NCBI RefSeq assembly: GCF_001641265.1
Contig: NW_020167541.1
Span: 248,001 to 312,000 of the forward strand
Reading direction: 5' to 3'
Origin: Pseudogymnoascus destructans
Taxonomy: Eukaryota > Ascomycota > Leotiomycetes > Thelebolales > Thelebolaceae
DNA length: 64,000 nt
Shown: piece by piece, positions 22,637 to 33,699 of the stretch
Numbering within the stretch: the stretch's first letter is position 1
Layout: every line of letters begins with the position of its first letter
The notes under the pieces: model-generated
The model's input: the letters and a program-made list of their open reading frames with translations, nothing else
What the model was told of the DNA's origin: nothing
Database searches by the model: none
Program-made: the position numbers and the translations under genes

Positions 22637-24556
22637 TCAGATGAAGCGCATCCTCCTCGCCAGCGCGAGGGAGAGGAGGACAAAGATGAACAGCCCAGAG
22701 AGGATGGTGAAGAAGGGGTTCAGATTATCGCCATCCCTGAACGGGACCTTGACGTTCATCCCGAAGAGACCACACACCAAGTTCAGAGGCACGAGAATCG
22801 AAGCGAGCACCGTGATCTTGCTCAAGACCTTATTCGAGGTCGTGCCCTGGGTGATATTGTCAATCGACAGCTGCGCGAGGTAATTGCTATGCGAGCGACT
22901 CAGCATCTTCTCAAAGTGCCCGAGGTTGGACATCATGGTGACGACGTGGTCCTGGATGTCGCCGAGATATAGCCCGATGTCCATGCGCGGCGTGACGTTG
23001 TAGTTCTCGTTGCAGCGCTTGGTGAAGCTGCGGAGGACGTCGGCTTTGCCGCCGAGGAGCTTCATGAGGGCCATGACGGCCTTGCGGACGTTGCCGATGG
23101 TGCGCAGGAAGTCGTGCATGTCGTCGCTGCGGGCGACGAAGACTTGGTCTTCGATGGTGTCGGTTTCGGCTTCGATTTGATTAATGAGGGGGGCGAAGGA
23201 ATCGACGATGTCGTCACTGGGCGGGTTAGTTGGTATTCCAAGATGTTTGGGTGCTGTGAAAACTTACATGAGCGCGTAGCAAATCCAGTCGCTGCTGAGA
23301 GCAACGTAGTCCTTCAGAGCTGTAATTCTCTTGCGAACAACTCCGACGTGACGGTTGGGAGCGAAGCTGAAGCTAAGCGTACCCTCACGGAAGACGATAA
23401 CGTAGACGTTGAAAGGATCCAGCTCGGTGGCGCTATTGCCATCCTCATTCGTAATCGTATTGAACGAGCGGAAGCATGCAAAGTAGTAAGCAGGGAACAG
23501 CTCAATCTTCTCGCGAGTCTCTTGCTTCTCGATATCCTCCATGGTCAGGGGATGGATCTGGAAGGCCTTGCAGATGGCTCGGATTTCTTCCTCGGTGGGG
23601 TTGCTCAGGTTCAGCCACCATACACCATCGTCCTCGCTCTCAGGGAGGTAGAAGAGGTTACGAACATCCTCGCCCGGCATGATCAGGTCACCGAATTCAG
23701 CAGCGTGGATGGTGGAATCCCACGCAGACGAGAAGAAACTGAAGCGGTTTCCATCATAGTGCTCAGTGGCTGGCTTACCAACCTTCTCGTCAAGAATATC
23801 ATCCATTTCCTTCTTATCCTCAGAGACGGAGACAGTGTCGACGATGGCAGACTTCGAGATGCTTGCGGAAGATCTGAGATCCTTGAAGGCAGTGCGCGGA
23901 GCAGGCTGGTTCTTTGGCGGAGTGTGGTCACGCTCCTCTTCGGCAATGAAGTTCTCGAGGAAGTCGAAGTCGATGTACAGCTTCCTCTTGTCACGCGGGA
24001 AGTTGGCCGTGGACTGCGGGAAGCAGACATCCTCTGCAGCAGAGCTGTGAATGGTATCAGCAACGCTGATACCATCCGTCTCATTGGTATATCGTCTGCT
24101 GCGCTGGCTGGCCTTGCTAACGCGCGAAGCCGTGCGGTGGAGGGATCGGTCATCGGCGCCGAGCTTCTTTTGAGCAGCCTCGATGGAGTGGTCGCGCTCA
24201 CGTCTGCGAGCAGCTGCGAAGGCCTTCACCGAGTTTGGCGGCGAAGGAGCTCTAGATTCAACTGTTGGCCTGCGGCTACGCTGCTGGGTTGGTGAGATTC
24301 CCTCGCCGTCGTCGATAGCGGTCTCATAATCGCGGCGAGTATTGGTTCGAGCCAAGGCGTCATCAACCCATGCTAGGTCTGTCCCGGATTCGTTCATCGC
24401 TTGGGCTCCGTACAAGGTGTCAATCGTGCCTCGTCTGGATCGCACTGGCCTCTGCACGGAGGCCATCTGGTGGCGATGGTCATCAAGCTCAGGCACAGGA
24501 GTGCTGTACCGCGTATCGTCGCGGTGCATCTCGTAGAGGTCCTCCTGGTCCGACAT
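22637..24556 (-). CDS. CorA/Alr/Mnr-type Mg2+ transporter
   Basis: Exons 24556-23268 and 23216-22637 (51-base intron) encode 622 residues. The first ~290 residues are charged and Ser/Arg-rich. The CorA domain follows, with WWLNLSNPTEEEIRAICKAF, HPLTMEDIEKQETREKIELF, FRSFNTITNEDGN, and the long pore helices ending in two membrane segments. The signature GMN lies in LVCGLFGMNVKVPF, between TM1 and TM2, and the protein ends LALARRMRFI. The family contains yeast Alr1/2 and Mnr2. Plasma membrane or vacuolar membrane placement is undecided, though the large N-terminal tail suits Alr/Mnr. It lies 551 bases upstream of TIM8 on the same strand. Confidence 0.92.
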
Positions 24557-26466
24557 ATTGGCTGCTGTAGCGGTCTTAATTGGCCTAGTCTCCGGTATTT
24601 CTCGTTCTTCTGTCTCTTATCTTCGTATTCTCCCCTATATTCCCCTACTTTCTCTCCGTTCTAAGGCGGGTCGCAGCGACCGCCCCTATTGCGTAGGTGA
24701 CAATGTGAGAGATGTCTCCCCGCACAGGTTGTCCCTGAGCGTCGAATTCGTTTAGGGCGCCAGCTTATTATCGTTCCCTACCCCTTGCGGTAGGACGCTC
24801 GAGTTGTCTATCGTATGCAGAGTTGGTTGTTGTATTGTCCTCGCTCGGAAAATCCAATTACGGAGGCCTCTTGTCACCCCCGCAGTAGGCCCAGGACTTT
24901 GGGCCGAGGAGCGGACGGATGAAGGAAAACTTGAGGAGTACGAGTCCCGCCAATTTGGTGGTTTTTGATATGGAAGGCTGCGGAGGCGCTGGTAGTCACC
25001 TAGAGAGTGCGTTTGAGAGAGCGACGGAACTCAAGCCACCCAGATCGGAATCCCTAGGAGATAGTATGGTGGCGTTCTTTAAAGTGTCGGTGTGGTGGTA
25101 TGGTAGGTGTGACTATTGTCAGACGGACGGTGAAGTTATCGCTGTGTGCGAAGTGTTGAATGACGTATCAGATGCGGTGAAGCTGGATGTTTCTTTGCAC
25201 GATAAGTAGTGATTTTAGTTGTTTAACAGCGGTTCAGAAGGACTCTGAGTTGCGGATGTCGTGGGGTTTTTGAAGGTGTTGGCTGCGAAACAAAGGTTTT
25301 GCAGTGGTGGCTATTGTTGTGGTAGTAGGGTAGTAGGTCAGTGGCGGGATGTGGATTGGCTTTGTGCTGGTGAAAGAACTTCGGCAAATGAAGGCCCGGA
25401 CGGTAAGGTTTTCTTTTAAAAAACGAATTACGATTGGACGGGGAGGTTGATGGTGGGGGTCGACGACGGCGAAAGTTTTAGTAGTTCATAGTACTCCATA
25501 GACTTGTATTGGACTTTTGTTAGGTCTTTAGGTCCATGACCAGCTACAACAGCCTTTTCTAGGTATGATGTATAATGGGTAAAATGGCGTTTAGTTTGGT
25601 TTAATTGGTTTAGTTGGTTTAGTTGGTTTAGTTGGTTTAGTTGGTTTAGTTGGTTTAGTTGGTTTAGTTGGTTTAGTTGGTTTAGTTGGTTTAGTTGGTT
25701 TAGTTGGTTTAGGTGGTATAAGTTAAGTTGGTTTAGTTGGTTAGTTGGTTAGTTGGTTTGGTTGCTATGGGCCAGTGAAAACCGTATGCTGCGGCCAGAG
25801 TCATCGCTCTAAGCCGCTCCTCTACAAGCTACAGCGGGTGCTATGTACGGAATTTATATCGGTCGATGGCATGGAAAGAGTATAATATATAATACGTATA
25901 ATACAAGATACTATAAGACTGCTGTGGCGTCTCCTAGACTACAGTTCAAGACTATCGTACTGTCTGTATGTGATCTGCGATACCCCTCTCCTCCCCTCCC
26001 CCTTGGGCTGGCTCATGAGGTAAATAAATGCCTCCTTGCATTCGCCTGTAGCCAGTAAAACGTGCGTGTTGGCCCTGTATGAAGACACTTGGCATGCTAT
26101 TGGTAGGAGGGGCCGGGAACTGCTGGTATCCTTCGGTACTGTGCGTACGACTATCAGCTACGGGCATTATCAGGTTCTCAGTCATATCACTCTGTAGGTC
26201 TCTATGGGCCGTTAGATAGGACATATGGACTGTTCTTACGGTATCGTTTGACAACGACTCCTTTACACAGAGCACTCTGTGGTTAAAGGTAACTTATTGA
26301 AATGTTGCCCCCGCCGTCGCGCCAAGACATGTCACGTGTAATCCGTGTGATCGTCTCCATCCAAAGGCCACCGCATCAACTTGCCTCTCAGCCTCGTTTG
26401 TGGCCTTGTTGATGCAAGGTGTCAACTCTCATCTCGACCAAGCTAGCACCAACCAAAACCCAAGCC
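24557..26466. other. Long divergent intergenic region
   Basis: About 1.9 kb separates the starts of the Mg2+ transporter and SPC1. It contains a perfect 9-base minisatellite (separate entry) and several short open frames without family features, including one of 107 codons at 25952-26275 minus that opens with GTG. I call no gene here. Confidence 0.5.
25605..25763. repeat. Nine-base minisatellite, unit TTGGTTTAG
   Basis: Twelve perfect head-to-tail copies run from 25605 to 25712, then a diverged tail (TTGGTTTAG, TTGGTTAG, TTGGTTTGG variants) to about 25763. The unit is not a telomere repeat. A perfect array next to decayed copies suggests recent slippage growth. Confidence 0.95.
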
Positions 26467-26918
26467 ATGGCTGACCAGATCCTCGACAAGGTTCGCGATC
26501 TTGCGGAGGGCCAGATTGTATGTTCCATCCTCATTAACTCCCCAAGGCGCCAATATTACAGAATGAATGCATGCTAACATGCCTCAGGACTTTGAGGGCC
26601 AAAGACTGTCCGAGTTGCTTGCCACGGTTGTGTTGGCTGTAGTGGGGGTACGCGCTTCTGGTTCACTGGTAATGGGTTTGGCTAATTATATTCACGTAGG
26701 CTATCGCGTTTGTTATTGGATTCGTTCGCCAAGATATTACTCTGGCCCTCTATGTTGGTCTCGGCGGGACCGCCCTCGCGTTCGTCCTCATCGTTCCGCC
26801 GTGGCCCTTCTTCAACCGGAACCCCGTCCCGTGGCTACCAGTGGGAGGTGCAAGGGCAGCGGGCTCGCAACAGGCGACGGGTGGGATCGTGGTGGATGGG
26901 AAGCATGTCACGACTTGA
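26467..26918 (+). CDS. SPC1: Signal peptidase complex subunit Spc1 (12 kDa)
   Basis: Small two-pass subunit of the ER signal peptidase complex (human SPCS1). Exons 26467-26517, 26588-26647 and 26700-26918 give 109 residues. Motifs: DFEGQRLSELLATVVLAVVG at the second exon, a first membrane span, a short loop FVRQDI, a second span TLALYVGLGGTALAFVLIV, and the family signature PPWPFFNRNPVPWLP. The C-terminal 30 residues (GGARAAGSQQ...) form a short cytosolic tail. All three exon joins keep frame, and the middle exon is exactly 20 codons. Confidence 0.93.
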
Positions 26919-27200
26919 TGGTCTGGGGGAAGGGGGAGTCAACGGGGTTATAGGCAGCAAAAACAACAAAATATTTCCACCGCAGCTGCCTCCATTTTTG
27001 ATATGTTCTATGCCTAGTACTGATTAAACGCCATGTCATTAGAGTCATTGACGTCTACGATATCCCGTTCGATATCCACGCCGGCCGCGTTCGGGCATCA
27101 TCAGTTTCGTGCGCCCAAGATTGTATACCACCATCCATCGTCAGTGTCGAATATGCCGTCCCGGACTGATATATTGCTATCGTGCCACCAAATTCAAGCT

Positions 27201-27738
<538 letters not shown>

Positions 27739-28482
27739 TGTAGCGTTGAGGTCGAGGTCGAGTTCGAGTTTAAGGCTTTATTTATATGCTGGTGTGATGC
27801 GACCTTGCGGTTAATTCGAATGAGGTGGTACGGTCGAGCAGATTCGAGTATATTTTGGCCTGGTGTATGAGAGGCGAGATCCTTGAGCTTCAGCGGAATC
27901 AAAGACTCGAAATCTATAGAGTCTCTTTCAAACGATTATGAATGAGAAGCCACTGAACCCTCGAATATCGTTCTCGACTACTGTGGTTCGTCCGGATAAG
28001 GCTGGAATCCCAGGATGATTAGACGCCGATGGAATATCCCACGCCCCTGTTTCCGTATCCTAAACTAGTTTAGCGCAGCCTCTCCATTGTGGGCGACTCG
28101 GCGACGTGACGAGTATGAGTTAGTTACCTTCGACGTCGACCACTTTGTTGGTCGTCGTTCACCTCTTGACACTCAACCTCCAACACATTCACCACCATTA
28201 CCTACCGCAGTCGAAGAAATGACCATCTCACTTTCACTTTCATTTCCTCATCTATACACAAGCAAATCTTCGACCCAACAACGCCCGACCGTCCGCGACT
28301 CACAACCTTCAATACATAAACCGCCACCAACGAAGTGCCGCTAAGCCCTCGAGAGCCTTGCCCGACACGACATCTCGTCAGTGACTATTCGACTGTCCTG
28401 CTAAGACCGTTTCTATCGTCTATATCAAGTACACTTTACCTCCTTCGACTGCATCAGAGACCGCTTATTTATCAGGCCCAGC

Positions 28483-29952
28483 ATGTCGAGTTTGACCCCG
28501 CAGATGGCCCGCCGCCATCGCCACAACCAGAGCGCTGACGTTTCTTCGTCCGGAGAAGCGCCACGCAATCCACAAAACCCTCGCTTCTACAACAATCAAG
28601 TCCATGCAGATAACTCACGTTCTTCGACAAACTACGGACAACCAACGACGCCGCCCAGGACGCCGCAGAAGGCCCCAAACGGCAAGTTCGACAAGACTCC
28701 AGGGGCCAATATGGGTCCTGGTAACTGTGCGAAGAATGCCGCAGTTACTTTCGCTGCTGCGAAGGCGAAGCCTAATCAACCTTCTGGGCACCCGTCGGTG
28801 TCTAAACCCATCTCGACTCCAAACGCGGCGGCTTATGCGGGTCCAACCTTCCATGCCTCCCCCGCACCATCAGCTTTGCCTATGCCTAGCTTCTTTTCCA
28901 AGTCGGTTCCTGAATCACCAAGCATCAAGATTTCCGATTCGAGGGCCGATGAGACCAACTCTAGCTCCAGTGACTCATCGCCCCCTCCTATTGTCAAAGC
29001 TTGCATCGCAGAACAACGGCAGAAGAAGTCTCCATTAGACTTCTTCTTCAATGCAGATAGGGAAGAGAAGGCTAGAGCTCGCAGTGCCAATTCAGCTGTA
29101 GCGCCGTTTCAACCTCCAGCCGGCCTACCACCAAATGACTATAGAACACCTGCCGCGAATAACCAAGGTCGCAACAACAACCCCAAATTTGCAGGTGGCT
29201 CCGCTAGTAGCATGTTTGCTATGGAATTAGACGGCACTCCGGGGAAGCCATATGGCCCCGCCTTTTCCACGCCTTACAGCGAGCGAATCAACGCTGCTCG
29301 ATCAACTCCATCTCTTGTTAATTCACCATCTGCAAGTGCATCCGATCAACAAAAGACCACGGACCGTTCAGAAGCTCTGAAATCATTTTTATTCTCCGGC
29401 CAAAAGCCAGCGTATGCGAATGCGAATGGTCGTGCACCTGAACCCCCCTTTCCAGGACAGCAATCGCCGACTCCCAACCGCGCGGCCCTACAGCTGACAT
29501 CCCCATCAGGGCCCCGGACCAAGTCGTATTCTTCTCCCCAGCAGCATCGCCAGAACGGGTTCCCTTACATCAACGATAGATCCGGTTACGGCAGCGCAAC
29601 CAGGAATACCTCCCGAACTTCGGGGCTTCGTCAAGAAGTTACACCCACCAAGACGCCTCCGGAGAGGATGGATAACTCCACCTTCCAAAACTCCCCATCG
29701 TATAATTTCAAGGAGAATTCCGCTCGCCGCCAAATCGCAGGCAGTAACCTCGCCTCTAACAATCAGGCACCACCTCCCATCGCGGCGACGTCACCATCTG
29801 TATCTACACTATCATCGCACATCAATTACTCGGACATACGAACCATGGAGGACAGCCTCCGCCGCATCCTCAAACTCGAACCCTCAGTTTCAGGTTCCGG
29901 GGTCTCCGATTCCGGTATCCCCGTTGCGTCTGCGTCAAGCCCGCATTATTAG
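28483..29952 (+). CDS. EDC1/PNRC-type mRNA decapping activator
   Basis: A single exon encodes 489 residues, almost all low complexity (Ser, Pro, Asn, Gln). One short block stands out: YAGPTFHASPAPSALPMPSF (residues 118-137). This matches the Edc1/PNRC2 pattern Y-A-G-x-F-x-x-SPxPSxLPxPxF that binds the Dcp1 EVH1 domain and activates Dcp2. A second conserved-looking block, KKSPLDFFFNADREEKARA (about residues 183-200), follows, and the C-terminus has MEDSLRRILKLEPS. The role as a P-body decapping cofactor is inferred from the motif. The rest cannot be assigned. It is divergent from HRT1. Confidence 0.75.
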   Translation: MSSLTPQMARRHRHNQSADVSSSGEAPRNPQNPRFYNNQVHADNSRSSTNYGQPTTPPRTPQKAPNGKFDKTPGANMGPGNCAKNAAVTFAAAKAKPNQPSGHPSVSKPISTPNAAAYAGPTFHASPAPSALPMPSFFSKSVPESPSIKISDSRADETNSSSSDSSPPPIVKACIAEQRQKKSPLDFFFNADREEKARARSANSAVAPFQPPAGLPPNDYRTPAANNQGRNNNPKFAGGSASSMFAMELDGTPGKPYGPAFSTPYSERINAARSTPSLVNSPSASASDQQKTTDRSEALKSFLFSGQKPAYANANGRAPEPPFPGQQSPTPNRAALQLTSPSGPRTKSYSSPQQHRQNGFPYINDRSGYGSATRNTSRTSGLRQEVTPTKTPPERMDNSTFQNSPSYNFKENSARRQIAGSNLASNNQAPPPIAATSPSVSTLSSHINYSDIRTMEDSLRRILKLEPSVSGSGVSDSGIPVASASSPHY

Positions 29953-31343
29953 ACGTGTGTGTGCTGTGCAGGCTCCTGTTTTCGGCGGGTGGGCCCAATA
30001 GGCAGGCGTTTTTTATGGAATCAACTACTTACTTTGCATGTCGAACCACGATCAAATGATAGAGAAGGGGTGGCGGATTGAGTGCCGGGGTGGGGTGGGG
30101 GTGGGATTTCTCATTTTCCATCGGCGGGCGGGCGTTCTTCAGACCTCTATGTGTTTTATTTAACATTTGTGTCTTGTTAGCATGACGGACCTCCATTTCC
30201 TGTTTCTGAGACTGCTGCTGCTGTGCTTCAACAGCCTGCTTGCGTTGCTGTGGATTATTACAGTTATGATTTTCTCGGGTTTTAGCTCGTTTTGAGCGAT
30301 AGCGGCGGCATGGGCGGGGCACATACATGTTTATGTCTAGCGGCCGGGTTTTGCTTCTTCTTTTCAATCTTTAGCTTAGGAGGGATGTTCAGAGGGTGGG
30401 GGCTCTTTTATGAGGTTCGGTGGGAGGGGATGATGTATTATTTGCGGTTACGGGGCGGGGAGGGATACACGGCACATTCTGCGAGAGCTGATTTTCTTTA
30501 GTTGTTGCGGGGGTTTACCCACGGGGTGAGAGGTATAGGAAGGGGAGGGGGGAGGAAAGGAAGGGGTGGTGGGGGAGATGTGAGACTACTACCAAGTCTC
30601 GACAGCGAGATGGGCAAGGGGACGGAGGGAGAGAGAGAGAAAATCATTAAAAAAAGAATTGGGGAGATAAAGAATCTGTGGCGGCCTGGTTACGGAGGCG
30701 GCGGCGGCTTATTAATATCAATTACTTTATCCTTCCATGCTTGGGGTTTTGTGTGTGCTGTGATGGGGGGTTGTGATTGTGATGATGATCGTAGGTTTCT
30801 CTGCCAGAGTCACCCTTCTTCAGAATTCGTTTTTGGATTGAGTGATGACAGTAACTGGATAATGTTGTTTGGGTCACCTGAACGGAGATTTGTCTCTGTT
30901 GGTAACTGGATACTGATTCTGCTCTGAGCTGGCATTTAATCACATCAGTAACTCAACACTGGCTCCACAGCTGATGAACTCTGGCAATCAGTTTCTCCTC
31001 AATAGCAACTCGCTAGTATCATTGGCATCATTAGGTTCTAGTGGTATTGCATTCCCCTTCAGTAACTGAATGATGTCCATGAAATCGACAGCTGCTGGCA
31101 CAATAAATCCATAGCATAGCAATTTACAGCTATCTCGACTATCTTCACTAATCAGAGAGTGAATCAACTTGATTGATTCAAGATAACGCTACAATTTTAT
31201 GCCCGCTGCTCACCATGAGCAACAAGCCCGGTATCTATGACCCAAAACTCCTCATCCCATCAAATTCCACCAATGTAATACCCAAAGACCATCCTCAGGA
31301 TCCCAAATGCTAACTCACGTACAATAACCCCACCACCTACTCA
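29953..31343. other. Convergent intergenic region
   Basis: About 1.4 kb lies between the stops of the decapping-activator gene and DER1. It includes G-rich and purine-rich runs near 30520-30640 and a thymine-rich stretch. Open frames here (for example 30502-30927 plus) are low complexity, so no gene is called. Confidence 0.45.
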
Positions 31344-32181
31344 TCAGCGCCCCTCCGCCCCTGCCAACGGCGGCGCCAGCACCGGCGCTCCCGGCGGCAC
31401 CTCAATCACCCCCGTCATCTCCTCCACCTCCCCCCTCCTCCCCTCAATCCACCTCCTCCACCACCCCGGCGGATCTAGAGGCTTATAACCCCCATGGAGC
31501 GGCGGATAGACATCCGTAAAAAAGTACCACACATGTCCCACCACCACTCCCATAATCTCATCCTTCGGCACCGTGCCATGCAACACAAAACTAAACCCCA
31601 TCAGCACCCACGGCAAGTACGGCGCGGTGAACACCAGCAGCCCGAGGAACGAGAGCCGCGTATCCGGGTTCCGCCGCGACCAGATGTAGACGAGTGTACT
31701 GGACAGAGGGTGCCCGAGGAAGGGCATGGAGACGAAGGGGGAGAGCGCGATGAGGCACACGCAGGAGTAGAGGAGGAGCCAGGAGAAGTGGGCGGGCGAG
31801 CGGCCGGAGGATTCTTCGAGGAGGCGGGAGTAGCGCTGCATGAAGAAGGCGTGGAAGACGAGGTCGAGGGAGAGGGGGCCGAAGTAGAGGAAGGTTGTTA
31901 AGAGGCGCCAGAGCTGTGGGAGGGGAGGGTTAGCTGGTGTGTTTGCTGGAGGGGCTTTGGGAGGGTTGGGGGGGACGTACTTGGTGCTTGTAAAAGACGG
32001 CGCGGTAGCTGTAGAAGAGCTTGAGTGAGTTGACGATGTCGCATTGGACGAGGACGCTCGTGAGGACCGTTGCGGTGGTCCAGAGGCGTGTGCAGACGGG
32101 CATTTCCCAGAACCATGCTTCGAGGGGGAACCCGGCTTGTCCGCCGAGTCCTCCATTCCCGCCACCCATCATTTGGTCCAT
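31344..32181 (-). CDS. DER1: Derlin (Der1/Dfm1-like ERAD membrane protein)
   Basis: Rhomboid-fold pseudoprotease of the ER membrane that moves misfolded proteins to the cytosol for degradation. Exons 32181-31981 and 31913-31344 (67-base intron) give 256 residues. The ATG at 32181 gives MDQMMGGGNGG; the frame further upstream opens with TTG. Derlin marks are the N-terminal FWEMPVCTRLWTTATVL, DIVNSLKLFYSYRAVFYKHQ, then LWRLLTTFLYFGPLSLDLVF (the WR-type motif of derlins) and VGHVWYFFTDVYPPLHGGYK (Gx3G-type helix). Six hydrophobic segments can be counted. It is head-to-head with the CENP-A gene. Confidence 0.93.
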
Positions 32182-32668
32182 GGCGGTGTCGACTGATAAG
32201 TGTGGCGATTTCAAGGGGGCAGCTTCAGCTATTGATGCTTGAAGTCGTGCTTGGATCAACAGAGCATCTGGCGTAGTAGATGAGGGTGTTCCTAGGATAT
32301 ATCGTGTGGGGGTCCTTTGTAATGTCTGTTTTGTTCATGGAGTGTGATGGAGACTGAGATCTCATAGAGCTGTCCTTTATCCGAGATAGTGCCGTTCGGT
32401 CACTGTGGATGATAGGGTAGCGGGAAGCACAGCCACAGGGACGGTCGCATTGCATTGATCCCTGTCATGTGGGTGCCATGGGAAATCCACTTCACACGAA
32501 ATCGCGTCAATCAACACAACGAAACCTAACTTTTATCTCCAATTTCGCGATCTCACCACCACCACGACACTCGACACAGTTACGGTATATAATTCGTGTT
32601 TGCGCACACTTCATCTACGATAATCGCAACAAAATCACCCATAACCCGCCTCTGCGCCGAATTTACCA

Positions 32669-32674
32669 ACGCGT
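32669..32674. promoter_or_regulatory. MCB-like ACGCGT upstream of CENP-A
   Basis: A perfect MluI cell-cycle box ACGCGT lies 101 bases before the CENP-A start. A second partial core (CGCGTC) is near 32506. The hexamer occurs roughly at chance frequency in the window, so only its position argues for function. Confidence 0.3.
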
Positions 32675-32774
32675 TTCCTCGGCCCAACCTCCCCAATTAC
32701 CAAGGGCCTGGGAAGCTGATATCGCGATTCCTCAATCACAACCCCCAAACAACAAACCACAAACCACACCCACA

Positions 32775-33242
32775 ATGCCTCAAAACCTCGCTCGGCGCGA
32801 AGCCCACCCCTCCAGCAGCGGCGGAATCCGCAAATCCTACAGCGGCAAAACCACCACCAGCACCACCGCCTCAAAGCGCCTATCCTTCAGCGCCATCCAG
32901 CCCGGCGACCCCGTTCCGCAGCGAAAAAAGCGTCGCTACCACCCCGGCACCGTCGCGCTCCAAGAAATCCGACACTATCAACGCACCACCGATCTATTGA
33001 TGCTGAAACTCCCGTTCTCTCGGCTGGTGAGAGAGATTGCGATGACGCTTGTGCCGAGGAATCAGGAGCTGAGGTGGCAGAGCCAGGCGATTCAGGCGTT
33101 GCAGGAGGCGGCAGAGGCGTTTTTGGTGCATTTGTTTGAGGATACGAATTTGTGTGCTATTCATGCGAAGAGGGTGACGATTCAGCCGAAGGATTTGCAG
33201 TTGGCGAGGAGGGTGAGGGGGATGTGGGGGGGGTTGGGTTAG
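32775..33242 (+). CDS. CSE4: Centromeric histone H3 variant CENP-A
   Basis: Replaces H3 in centromeric nucleosomes and specifies the kinetochore site. A single exon gives 155 residues. The N-terminal tail (about 60 residues, Ser/Thr/Lys-rich) is unlike H3 and lacks ARTKQ. The histone fold begins with [20 protein letters not shown], continues with [14 protein letters not shown] and an alpha-2 helix containing [16 protein letters not shown], and closes with [20 protein letters not shown]. The divergent loop 1 ([10 protein letters not shown]), one residue longer than in H3, and the altered C-terminus MWGGLG mark CENP-A rather than canonical H3. The ATG at 32775 is preceded by a long in-frame region opening with TTG. 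Confidence 0.95.
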   Translation: MPQNLARREAHPSSSGGIRKSYSGKTTTSTTASKRLSFSAIQPGDPVPQRKKRRYHPGTVALQEIRHYQRTTDLLMLKLPFSRLVREIAMTLVPRNQELRWQSQAIQALQEAAEAFLVHLFEDTNLCAIHAKRVTIQPKDLQLARRVRGMWGGLG

Positions 33243-33699
33243 GGGGAGGGGGAAGGGGAAAGAGGAGGATGGACTTGGCTGGATGGCTGGGCTGGAGTCT
33301 GCATTATTGGGAGTTCGGACTATTGTATTTCGGCGCTGTTTGGGCTAGGTTTCTTGAGGGATGGCTTGTATGAAGGGCTTATGGGTAATAAGCTCGAGCT
33401 TGTCAGAATATGTTAATATTGGCTGTCAAAGATATTCAGAGGACACTTGAGCTGAGGATGAAGCCTTGATACTTCGCCGTGATCACCAATAAGCTACACG
33501 ATCCATTGCACAACCCCCAATACCGCTGAGTGACGTCCCAAAGCTTCCCGCGCTTAACCCTTCGCTCCCTTAAAATGCAGCACCGCCGACAAGGCGGCTA
33601 TGTCCAAAAAAATCCAACAGGCTTCTTAAATTGCCTTTTCCCGTTCCCTTGCAATACAATATACTCTTCCAATTACTCCGTCCCATCAAGTCCCTACTT

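Noticed and set aside
23114..24295. 393-codon open frame on the plus strand
   Set aside because: Fully antisense to the CorA transporter coding sequence; composition mirrors the minus-strand codons and no family features appear.
25952..26275. 107-codon minus-strand frame
   Set aside because: Opens with GTG, no domain, no splice support.
30502..30927. 141-codon plus-strand frame
   Set aside because: Gly/Arg low complexity from purine-rich DNA; opens without ATG.
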